From the NCBI RefSeq assembly GCF_035510375.1, contig NZ_DATKHG010000023.1: a stretch of DNA of 64,000 nt, one strand, 5' to 3'. Each line of letters opens with the position of its first letter. The first letter of the stretch is position 1. The notes beneath the pieces are model-generated. The model did not search any database, was not told the DNA's origin, and saw only the letters and a list, made by a program, of their open reading frames with translations. Shown piece by piece: positions 9,013 through 16,703 of the stretch. Source of the DNA: Paenibacillus_I sp035510375 (GTDB taxonomy: Bacteria > Bacillota > Bacilli > Paenibacillales > Paenibacillaceae). Made by a program: the position numbers and the translations under genes.

Positions 9013-10263
9013 ATGAACCGAGCGGATTACGAACAGCTGGAGCGGGCGATCGGCCGCCTGACGGAGATGGCCGCCGCGGAAGGGCTGGACTTTTTCCCGA
9101 TGCGCTACGAGGTGTGTCCCTCCGAGGTGCTGTACTCCATCGGCGCTTACGGCATGCCGACCCGCTTCGCGCATTGGAGCTTCGGCAAAGCGTATCAGCG
9201 GATGAAGTCGGAATACGATTTCGGCTTGAGCCGCATCTACGAGCTCGTGATCAATTCGAATCCCTGCTATGCGTTTCTGCTAGACCGCAACACGCTGCTG
9301 CAGAACAAGCTGATCGTCGCCCATGTGCTGGGGCACAGCGATTTTTTCAGAAACAACGCCATGTTCGCGGCCACCGACCGCAAGATGGTCGACCGGATGG
9401 CGGTGTTCGCGTCGCGGATGCGCGCGTTCGAGCAGGAATACGGCCCGGATGAGGTCGAGCTTGTGCTGGATGCGGGCCTGTCGATCCAGGAGCACATCGA
9501 TCCGCAGGTCCGCGCCGGGCGCAAAGGCGGTTTCAACGAGGCGGAGGGCGGTGCGAAGGACGTCGTCGGCTTTATCGCGGGCGGCAGCCGGACGCTGAAG
9601 GACTGGCAGCGTGAAATTCTGTATATGCTGCGCGAGGAGATGCTGTATTTCTGGCCGCAGCTGGAGACGAAAATTCTGAATGAAGGCTGGGCGACGTTCT
9701 GGCATTTGAGGCTTGTGCGGCAGCTGGACCTCGACGATTCGGAAATTGTGGAATTCGCGAAAATGAATGCGGGCGTGGTACAGCCTGGCGGCGGGAGCCT
9801 GAACCCCTATTACCTGGGACTGCGCATGCTGGAATACATCGAGCGCCGGGAAGGGACGGAGGCGTTATTCGACATCCGCGAGATGGAATCCGACGTGTCG
9901 TTCCTGCGCAATTACTTGACCAAGGGGCTTGTGGAGGAGATGGATCTGTTCCTGTACGGACGCGACCGGGACGTCTACCGGGTGACCGAAAAGGACGTGG
10001 CAGCCGTCCGCGACACGCTCATCCGCCAGCGTACGAACGGCGGCTATCCGTATATCACGGCGATGGACGATGATTACGGCGGCAACGGCGAGCTGCTGCT
10101 TCTGCACCGGTACGAGGGGCTGGAGCTCGACCGCAAATATGTGGACCGCACGCTGCCGCTCGTCCACCGGCTGTGGGGCCGGCCGGTCCATCTGCAGACG
10201 CGGGGCAAGGACAGCGCGGAAGTCCGGTACTTTTATGACGGGAGCCGGGTGCAGGCGGTGTAA
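9013..10263 (+). CDS. spoVR: SpoVR family protein
   Basis: 416 residues, the usual family length. Characteristic features are HVLGHSDFF around residue 100 and NEGWATFWH around residue 230. In Bacillus subtilis SpoVR is needed for spore cortex formation; the E. coli homologue is YcgB. ATG 9013 follows GAGGAGAGAGG, 15 bases after yhbH, and the gene ends the operon before a strong terminator. Confidence 0.95.
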   Translation: MNRADYEQLERAIGRLTEMAAAEGLDFFPMRYEVCPSEVLYSIGAYGMPTRFAHWSFGKAYQRMKSEYDFGLSRIYELVINSNPCYAFLLDRNTLLQNKLIVAHVLGHSDFFRNNAMFAATDRKMVDRMAVFASRMRAFEQEYGPDEVELVLDAGLSIQEHIDPQVRAGRKGGFNEAEGGAKDVVGFIAGGSRTLKDWQREILYMLREEMLYFWPQLETKILNEGWATFWHLRLVRQLDLDDSEIVEFAKMNAGVVQPGGGSLNPYYLGLRMLEYIERREGTEALFDIREMESDVSFLRNYLTKGLVEEMDLFLYGRDRDVYRVTEKDVAAVRDTLIRQRTNGGYPYITAMDDDYGGNGELLLLHRYEGLELDRKYVDRTLPLVHRLWGRPVHLQTRGKDSAEVRYFYDGSRVQAV

Positions 10264-10302
10264 GCCCAGGGAAAGCGAACGGAGATTTTATAGGAAAAAG
10301 GG

Positions 10303-10337
10303 GCGCCGCTGTCGAAGCGGCGTTCGTTTGTTTTTCT
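10303..10337 (+). terminator. Terminator of the prkA-yhbH-spoVR operon
   Basis: CGCCGCT and AGCGGCG pair around GTCGA; a T-rich tail ending in TTTTT follows. Confidence 0.7.
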
Positions 10338-10349
10338 CATGCCAGGAAG

Positions 10350-10378
10350 CATACAAATAATGTGTTTCCGTGTATAAT
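10350..10378 (+). promoter_or_regulatory. Possible promoter of the decayed toxin-antitoxin remnant
   Basis: CATACA, 17 bases, then a perfect TATAAT. The -35 is weak, the -10 is consensus, and the next coding start is about 50 bases on. Confidence 0.4.
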
Positions 10379-10428
10379 GAATAATTAGAAGTGTTGCCAA
10401 TCCATGTGTGAGTTGTGAGGTGACAAAG

Positions 10429-10709
10429 TTGAAACAAATTCAAGATCACTCCTTGTTTATTCAGGAATTTCAAAAGTTGATTAATTCCAAGAGGTTTATA
10501 AATATGAAAATTGACGAGGACGATAACGGAATGATCATTCGGTTAGAGGAATGGCATCAGGAGGATAAGTCAAAGAAAAAGGAGCATGCCTTAAGGACGC
10601 TGGAGGATCGGCAGGAATTTTAAATGCGTACCCCGATACAGTTAAAAAGGAATTTCAAGCGATTGCCGAGCGTGAAGGGGAAGAGGATCGGGAGGATAGT
10701 TGTCTTTGA
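10429..10709 (+). pseudogene. Frameshifted antitoxin of a PIN-domain toxin-antitoxin pair
   Basis: TTG 10429 follows GAGGTGA and opens a 64-residue frame (MKQIQDHSLFIQEF...) that stops at 10623. The -1 frame then carries GILNAYPDTVKKEF and AEREGEEDRED, a C-terminal pattern I know from VapB-like antitoxins, ending at 10709 and overlapping the start of a PIN-like toxin remnant. I read this as one antitoxin gene broken by a frameshift. Alternatively the first frame is an intact small unrelated gene. Together with the truncated toxin the locus is dead. Confidence 0.5.
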
Positions 10710-10869
10710 ACAGATATTTACTGGATACGAGCGTCTAGTGAAGATCAGTAAGTTTATTGATGTTGCAGATGAAGTAATTACTATAGATCGCGATATCGCT
10801 CGTTTAGCAGGGGAGATACGATCCTTTTTTCAGCTTGAGCGGAGAAAACCGAAAGGACCGTCAGGGTGA
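10706..10869 (+). pseudogene. PIN-domain toxin remnant
   Basis: TTG 10706 opens NRYLLDTSV, the typical first strand of a PIN nuclease with the first catalytic Asp, but hits a stop at 10738. A shifted frame then gives KISKFIDVADEV and TIDRDIARLAGEIR, which resembles the second half of a PIN domain. The middle is missing and the C-terminal segment runs into the terminator. PIN toxins of this kind cleave RNA; this copy cannot be active. Confidence 0.5.
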
Positions 10870-10891
10870 ATCTCTCTCCCTGACGGTTTTT
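10858..10891 (+). terminator. Strong intrinsic terminator
   Basis: Perfect 9-base arms CCGTCAGGG and CCCTGACGG around an 11-base loop, followed by TTTTTC. Confidence 0.8.
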
Positions 10892-10963
10892 CTTACCTGA
10901 CGATTTTCCATAAACAAAATTACAACATACAAATACGCGAGTGGAATCATGATAGCGATTATA

Positions 10964-11044
10964 TCGATTACAGTGGGTGGTGCGCCGCTGGAAGTATTGA
11001 AAACATACATCGAAAATCAAGGGAAGGAGGTGAAAACAACATGA
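10964..11044 (+). pseudogene. 3' remnant of an IS200-type Y1 transposase (tnpA)
   Basis: One frame reads TVGGAPLEVLKTYIENQGKE and ends with a TGA that overlaps the ATG of the tnpB fragment. This is the C-terminal pattern of IS200/IS605 TnpA. The frame upstream does not match the family, so the 5' part is gone. Confidence 0.5.
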
Positions 11045-11345
11045 TCCGATGTGTCAAAACGGCGTTTCAAACATCGAAAGCCAATCTGGAGCGGCTGTTT
11101 GCGTGCAACCGTATTTCCGCACAAATTTGGAACGAGTGCCTAACCATCGCGAAAGACTATTCCTTGCAGCAAAACGGCAAATGGATTGGCAAAACGGAGC
11201 TTCAAGCCGCATTAAAACATCGGTTTCCATTGCATTCACAGTCGGTGCAGGCAGTCTGCCATAAATATTTGTTTGCCAGAGACAGTGCCAGACAAGCGAA
11301 TAACCAAGGTCTGGCTACCAAAAACCCGTACAAGAATAAGAAACG
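11041..11345 (+). pseudogene. 5' fragment of an IS605-type tnpB
   Basis: ATG 11041 follows AAGGAGGTG. About 100 residues match the N-terminus of TnpB, the RNA-guided nuclease of IS200/IS605 elements (TAFQTSKANLERLFACNR, then NPYKNKKRF). The match stops where the ISL3 element starts; the RuvC and zinc-finger parts are absent and do not resume beyond the ISL3 element. Confidence 0.7.
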
Positions 11346-11434
11346 CTTCCTCGCTATAGCTCGTGCCTGAAGTCTGCCTGATAGAGGTCTTGTCCATACT
11401 GCCAAGTAAGAATACTTACAAGGTGGTAATGATA

Positions 11435-12688
11435 ATGTGGACCTCATTAAGCAGCAACGACAATTTGATTTCAGAAATGTTTAAGGTCGCGTTACAGCTT
11501 GAAGAACCGTGGAAGCTGACGCATATTGAGTTTGACGAAGCGGGCCAGGCATGGCATCTGTTCATTGATTTTGAGCGAGGTGCAACGTTCCCCTGCCCGT
11601 TGTGCGGCAGAGCTTGCAAAGCCTACGATGCAGAAGTGAAGAAATGGCGGCATCTGGACTTCTGGGACTGGAAAACCTACATGCATGCTCGTGTGCCGCG
11701 AACCCGGTGCGAGTCCTGTAAGAAAGTAACACAAGTGCCGGTCAAATGGTCACGGCCGTTATCTCATTTCACGTGTCATTTTGAAGCGTGGGCCATGCGT
11801 CTGATGGCCGAGATGCCGGTAAACGCCGCAGCCCGTGAACTGCGTGAGCACGATACGCGGATGTGGCGGATCTTTCACTACTACGTCGATAAAGCAATGG
11901 CGGAGCTTGATCTGACAGGCGTGAAGCGAGTTGCGATCGATGAAACCTCGTCACGACGCGGGCATCGCTACATTACGCTATTTGTTGATGTCGATACCAA
12001 GACGGTTTTGTTCGCCACAGAGGGCAAAGGAAAGGATACCCTCGAGCGCTTTCGCGCCTACTTAACGGCTAAGGGAGCGACGGCGGAGCAAGTCGAAGAA
12101 GTCTGCTGTGACATGTCCCCTGCCTTCATTCGGGGTGTCGAAGACTACTTTCCTCAAGCGGAGATCACCTTCGATAAATTCCATGTCATGAAGATGGTCA
12201 ACGAAGCCGTCGATGAGGTGCGCATCCAGGAGCAGAAAAAAGCGCCGGAGCTCAAGCATACCAAGTATATCTGGCTCAAGAACAAAACGAATCTCAAGGA
12301 CGAGCAGAAAGCAACGCTCGAGAAGCTGAGTGAGAGTAACCTCCAGACCGGAAGAGCCTACCGGCTAAAGCTGGCGATGCAGGATCTGTGGACGACGAAA
12401 CACATCTTCGCAGACCTCTACCTGCGTGAGTGGATCGGTTGGGCGACGCGATCACAACTGGATCCCATGGTTCGCTTGGGGAAGACGATTAAACAGCATG
12501 AGGAAGGCATTCTGAGATGGTTTCACAGCAAAATGACCAACGGTTTGCTTGAAGGCATAAATGGACTTGTCCAAGCGGCTAAACGCCGAGCACGGGGTTA
12601 CCGCAACGTGGAAAACTTAATCGCCATGGTCTATATGACCGCTAACAAGTTAAGACTGCCTACGCTCGGGGCACGCCGAGCACAATAA
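11435..12688 (+). CDS. ISL3-family transposase
   Basis: About 417 residues. An N-terminal zinc finger (CPLCGRAC...CESCKK) and a helix-turn-helix region precede the DDE transposase domain with VAIDETSSRRGH (first Asp), CCDMSPAF (second Asp) and the C-terminal SKMTNGLLEGINGLVQ (Glu). All catalytic blocks look intact, so the protein may be active. ATG 11435 lies 8 bases after AAGGTGG; ATG 11429 is also in frame. Confidence 0.9.
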   Translation: MWTSLSSNDNLISEMFKVALQLEEPWKLTHIEFDEAGQAWHLFIDFERGATFPCPLCGRACKAYDAEVKKWRHLDFWDWKTYMHARVPRTRCESCKKVTQVPVKWSRPLSHFTCHFEAWAMRLMAEMPVNAAARELREHDTRMWRIFHYYVDKAMAELDLTGVKRVAIDETSSRRGHRYITLFVDVDTKTVLFATEGKGKDTLERFRAYLTAKGATAEQVEEVCCDMSPAFIRGVEDYFPQAEITFDKFHVMKMVNEAVDEVRIQEQKKAPELKHTKYIWLKNKTNLKDEQKATLEKLSESNLQTGRAYRLKLAMQDLWTTKHIFADLYLREWIGWATRSQLDPMVRLGKTIKQHEEGILRWFHSKMTNGLLEGINGLVQAAKRRARGYRNVENLIAMVYMTANKLRLPTLGARRAQ

Positions 12689-12714
12689 CCCCTTGCCGCC
12701 TTGTGACCCCGCCT

Positions 12715-12767
12715 CATGGGCAAAAGGAGCGGTCAAGCGCTTTCCTTGAGGGCTTCTTTTGCCTATG
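12715..12767 (+). other. Stem-loop at the 3' end of the ISL3 transposase gene
   Basis: CATGGGCAAAAGGAGC pairs with GCTTCTTTTGCCTATG with two non-Watson-Crick positions, and an inner TCAAG/CTTGA pair continues the stem. It lies within the IS and probably ends or stabilises the transposase transcript. Confidence 0.5.
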
Positions 12768-12841
12768 AGATTCTGCAAGCAAGCGGAAGGGGTTAGCATT
12801 CTATGGAAGTGGCAGTTACCCACCCAGTAGCGCGAAGAGCC

Positions 12842-14526
12842 AAGAAAAGGACTTGGATGTTGACTTGCTGATGGTCGTCGCTGCAATCGGTGCGGCGAGT
12901 ATCGGTTTTTGGATGGACGGGGCCATTCTTATCTTTATTTTTTCATTAAGCGGTGCGCTCGAAGGATACACGATGGAGAAAACCAACAAGGACATTCAGT
13001 CCATTATGAAGCTTCGTCCGGAAGAAGCTGTCGTGATCCGCGGGAATGAAGAACAAAAGGTGAAGGTCGATCATCTTCAAAAAGGGGATTTGGTGCTTGT
13101 CAGACCCGGTGAACGTATTCCGGCTGACGGCGTTGTGCACGAAGGGCAATCCGCCGTTGACCAGGCGTCGATTACAGGCGAGTCGATTCCTGTAGACAAA
13201 GTAAAAGGTGACGATGTTTTTGCAGGAACGATCAACGGGCAGGGGGCCCTGAAAATAGAAGTGACCAAACCGGCAGAGGAAATGCTGCTGTCCCGAATCA
13301 TTCACCTGGTTCAGGAAGCGAAAAACGAAATGCCTCCGAGTCAATTATTTGTCGAGCGATTTGAACGTATTTACGCCAAAATCGTGGTGGTCGCAGCCGT
13401 CCTGCTCATGGTCCTTCCGCCGTATATATTGAATTGGACCTGGAGCGAAACCATTTATCGGGCCATGATTTTTCTCGTTGTAGCTTCGCCTTGCGCACTT
13501 GTCTCTTCCATCATGCCTGCGATTTTGTCCGGTATCTCCAATGCGGCGCGAAAAGGACTTTTATTTAAAGGCGGGGTGCATCTCGAAAATATTGGGTATA
13601 TCAAAGCAGTTGCTTTTGATAAAACGGGAACATTGACTGAAGGCAAGCCCAAAGTGACGGATATGATTCCTTTCCAGGATTACACGGAAGATAAATTGCT
13701 CCGGCTGGCCGCTTCACTGGAGTCGTTATCCGAACACCCGATCGCGAAGGCGATTGTGCAAACGGCGAAAGAGAAGCAGATTCCATTAGATCAAGCGAGC
13801 CAATTGCAAGCAGTTCCGGGGTTAGGCGTTCACGGGTTGGTAAACGGACTTGAATGCCGTGTTGGCAAGATGGAGCTGCTTCGCAGTCTGCATGTATCTT
13901 CAGAGCAAAAAGGCTTGGTCAAGGAATTGGAGCTGCAAGGGAAAACGGTCATATTTATAGAAGCGAGTCATCAGCTCGTCGGAATGCTTGCCATCCAGGA
14001 TACGATTCGCCCGAACGCCAAGCAAGCCGTGGATGCTTTGAAACGAATGGGGATCAAGGTGGCCATGTTGACCGGTGACAGTGAATCAACGGCAAAAGCG
14101 ATTGGACAGCAAGCCGGTGTGGATGAAGTATATGCCGAACTTTTGCCGGAACATAAGGTAGAGATCGTTAAGAAACTGGCGGCAAAATACGGTAAAGTGG
14201 CGATGGTCGGAGACGGAGTCAACGATGCGCCGGCATTGGCGACAGCCTCCGTTGGGATTGCCATGGGGGCAGCCGGTACGGATGTTGCTCTGGAAACCGC
14301 AAATGTTTTGCTGATGGCGGATGATATCTCCAAGATCCCGTACGCCATCTCGCTCGGTCGTCGAACCAGTCGAGTCATAAAGCAAAACGTGTCGTTTGCT
14401 ATTGCGGTCGTCGTGATCCTTGTAGCACTGAATTTTGTTGGAGATATTAATTTGCCGTCGGGTGTCATCGGTCATGAAGGAAGCACCTTGGCGGTGATAT
14501 TGAGCGGTTTGCGACTGTTGCGATAA
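12842..14526 (+). pseudogene. Metal P1B-type ATPase, N-terminus removed at the ISL3 junction
   Basis: The frame is open from the IS boundary. Present are the actuator motif TGES, the channel motif SPCAL followed by VSSIMPAILSG, the phosphorylation site DKTGTLTEGKP, SEHPIAKAI, GDGVNDAPALA and the last membrane helices. Absent are the metal-binding N-terminus and the first membrane helices. The SPC motif and flanks resemble the ZosA/PfeT-type zinc or iron exporters of Bacilli. The only start is a TTG at 12853 without a ribosome-binding site, so it is probably dead, although the C-terminus is complete. Confidence 0.8.
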
Positions 14527-14546
14527 CGTTTGGGAGTGAAATCAGT

Positions 14547-16301
14547 TTGTCTAATCTGAAGGTATATTTCAAATTTGTAAAACCATATTGGTTTCTCGTA
14601 CTCATTACTGTTATGATCGGCATCGTGAAATTTAGTATTCCCTTAACGTTGCCGATGGTAATGAAGTATGTCGTGGACGACTTGCTGTTAAGCCCGCTTT
14701 CGCCAGGACAAAAGATTGTCAGGCTCCTTTATGTAATTGGTGCAATGTTTGGGTTATTTGTAGTGATCCGGTACCCGATCGAATACTACCGTCAATATTT
14801 TGCTCAATTGATAACCAACCGAATTTTATTTGATATTCGAAACCGGTTATATGATCATATTCAGAAGCTCTCCTTGCGGTATTATCAGAATCATAAAGTG
14901 GGAGAAGTTATTTCCCGCATGATGAACGACGTGGAACAGACGAAAAGTTTAGTGGAAACGGGTATGATGAATATTTGGCTGGATATCATTACCCTCACTC
15001 TTGCTTTAGGAATTATGTACTACATGGATTTCTCATTAACGCTTGTTTCCATCGCCATCCTTCCGTTTTACGCAATTGCCGTTAAGAAGTTGTATAAGAA
15101 ACTAAAATCATTGACTAAACAGCGTTCCCAATCCCTTGCTGACATGCAGGCATATTTGTACGAACGGGTTAATGGCATCCCGGTGATCAAAAGTTTTGCA
15201 TTAGAGAATCATGAAAAAGGGCAATTCGGCAGAAAAAACCAGCATTTTCTGGACCGGGCATTAGCTCATACTAAATGGAACGCTCTAACGAACGGCACTA
15301 TCAATACGTTAACGGATATTGCTCCGCTCATGGTTATTGCTTATGGCGGATACGAGGTTATCAATGGAAATTTGACCGTAGGTTCCTTTGTTGCGTTTTT
15401 CGGGTTCCTGGACCGGCTATACAGTCCTCTCCGCCGACTGGTTAATTCATCGACAGAATTGACTCAAGCAACTGCATCGTTGGAACGTGTACTCGAATTT
15501 TTGCGAGAGCCTTATGATATTGTAGATTCTTCTGATGCCCGCTCCGTAAGTAAAGTAAGCGGCAGGATTCAATTTCATGATGTGTGGTTTCGGTATGGAG
15601 AGGATTCGGAATGGGTGTTGAAAAATATTCACTTCACGATCCAACCCGGAGAAACCGTGGCCCTTGTCGGAATGAGCGGCGGAGGGAAATCCTCCATGAT
15701 CAGTCTGATCCCTCGTTTTTACGATATCCAAAGAGGAGTCATTTCCATTGATGATTATGACATTCGGGACATGACGTTAAAGAGTTTAAGAAATCAAATT
15801 GGGATTGTTTTGCAAGATAATATTTTATTTAGCGGGACGATTCGTGAAAATATTTTATTTGGAAGACCTGATGCGACAGAGGAAGAAGTGGTCGAGGCAG
15901 CGAAAGCGGCTAATGCGCACACATTTATCACAAATTTGCCTTTCGGCTATGATACGGAGATTGGGGAGCGCGGAGTCAAGCTTTCCGGAGGACAAAAACA
16001 GAGAATTGCTATCGCCCGTGTCTTCCTTAAAAACCCCGATATCATTATTTTGGATGAGGCGACCTCAGCCCTTGACCTGGAATCTGAGCATTTAATTCAG
16101 GAATCGCTTGAAAGATTGGCCAAATATCGAACAACAATAGTCATTGCGCATCGTCTCTCCACCATTACTCATGCGGATAGAATTATTTTGATTGCTCATG
16201 GTGAAATAATGGAACAAGGCACCCATGTGGAACTCATGCAAAATGGCGGAGCCTATACACGGTTATTTAATATACAGAATATTAAAGAGCCAGCAATATA
16301 G
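14547..16301 (+). CDS. ABC exporter, fused membrane and ATPase domains
   Basis: 584 residues in half-transporter form. The first 320 residues hold six membrane helices (ABC type 1 exporter domain). The nucleotide-binding domain has Walker A GMSGGGKSS, Q-loop VLQDNILFSG, signature LSGGQKQRIAIARVFLKNPDIIILDEATSALD and H-loop IAHRL. It should work as a homodimer or with a partner, moving lipids, drugs or peptides. TTG 14547 follows GGGAGTG, 20 bases after the ATPase gene, so both were probably cotranscribed. Confidence 0.9.
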   Translation: MSNLKVYFKFVKPYWFLVLITVMIGIVKFSIPLTLPMVMKYVVDDLLLSPLSPGQKIVRLLYVIGAMFGLFVVIRYPIEYYRQYFAQLITNRILFDIRNRLYDHIQKLSLRYYQNHKVGEVISRMMNDVEQTKSLVETGMMNIWLDIITLTLALGIMYYMDFSLTLVSIAILPFYAIAVKKLYKKLKSLTKQRSQSLADMQAYLYERVNGIPVIKSFALENHEKGQFGRKNQHFLDRALAHTKWNALTNGTINTLTDIAPLMVIAYGGYEVINGNLTVGSFVAFFGFLDRLYSPLRRLVNSSTELTQATASLERVLEFLREPYDIVDSSDARSVSKVSGRIQFHDVWFRYGEDSEWVLKNIHFTIQPGETVALVGMSGGGKSSMISLIPRFYDIQRGVISIDDYDIRDMTLKSLRNQIGIVLQDNILFSGTIRENILFGRPDATEEEVVEAAKAANAHTFITNLPFGYDTEIGERGVKLSGGQKQRIAIARVFLKNPDIIILDEATSALDLESEHLIQESLERLAKYRTTIVIAHRLSTITHADRIILIAHGEIMEQGTHVELMQNGGAYTRLFNIQNIKEPAI

Positions 16302-16550
16302 TGTAGTATTTAACCGGATTGTTAAAAGTAGCACTGTTCACCTTTCGGATGGAGCTGAAAGGCAAGTACGAGACGGGTGTTCCGTTTTGGAGGGTGAGTG
16401 TCGGAAATTGATTGATAATGAAAATGCCAATTATTGGAGGCTGGCACCGGGGGGACAGTAAAAGGTCACAAATGAGGTGAAAAAGTTATCAGTCAGAGGC
16501 AGACGACAATGTCACCAAATCAGTGGTAATATTGTAGTGTGAAAGAATGC
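16302..16550. other. Gap at the left edge of the conjugative element
   Basis: About 250 bases between the exporter gene and a strong terminator. No gene or tRNA is visible. The left attachment site may lie here, but I found no repeat shared with the right side. Confidence 0.35.
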
Positions 16551-16592
16551 AGACAGGCCGACCGGCATCCCCGGAACCGCCTGTCTTTTTTA
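16551..16592 (+). terminator. Strong terminator upstream of the coupling-protein gene
   Basis: Perfect 8-base arms AGACAGGC and GCCTGTCT followed by TTTTT. It lies about 110 bases before the coupling ATPase start, so it ends either read-through from the left or a short leader RNA of the conjugation operon. Confidence 0.75.
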
Positions 16593-16703
16593 TTTCCGGG
16601 AGTATCGGTCGATCAAAGCGTCCCGGTGCTCCGATGGAAAGGGGAGATGTGGAACGAAAACGTGGCACAACAACCGAATCCAGGTACGGAGGGAGGGAGC
16701 GGC

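Larger units (their letters stand above)
11346..12841 (+). mobile_element. ISL3-family insertion sequence
   Basis: Bounded on the right by a terminal sequence that reads GGCTCTTCGCG on the minus strand (ending at 12841), a typical ISL3 end. The left end is less clear: similarity to the right end appears near 11346 (CTTCCTCGCT) but is weak. No matching target duplication was found: the right flank begins AAGAAAAG and the left flank ends AATAAGAAACG. The two flanks are unrelated truncated genes, so this copy probably took part in a deletion or rearrangement. Confidence 0.7.
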
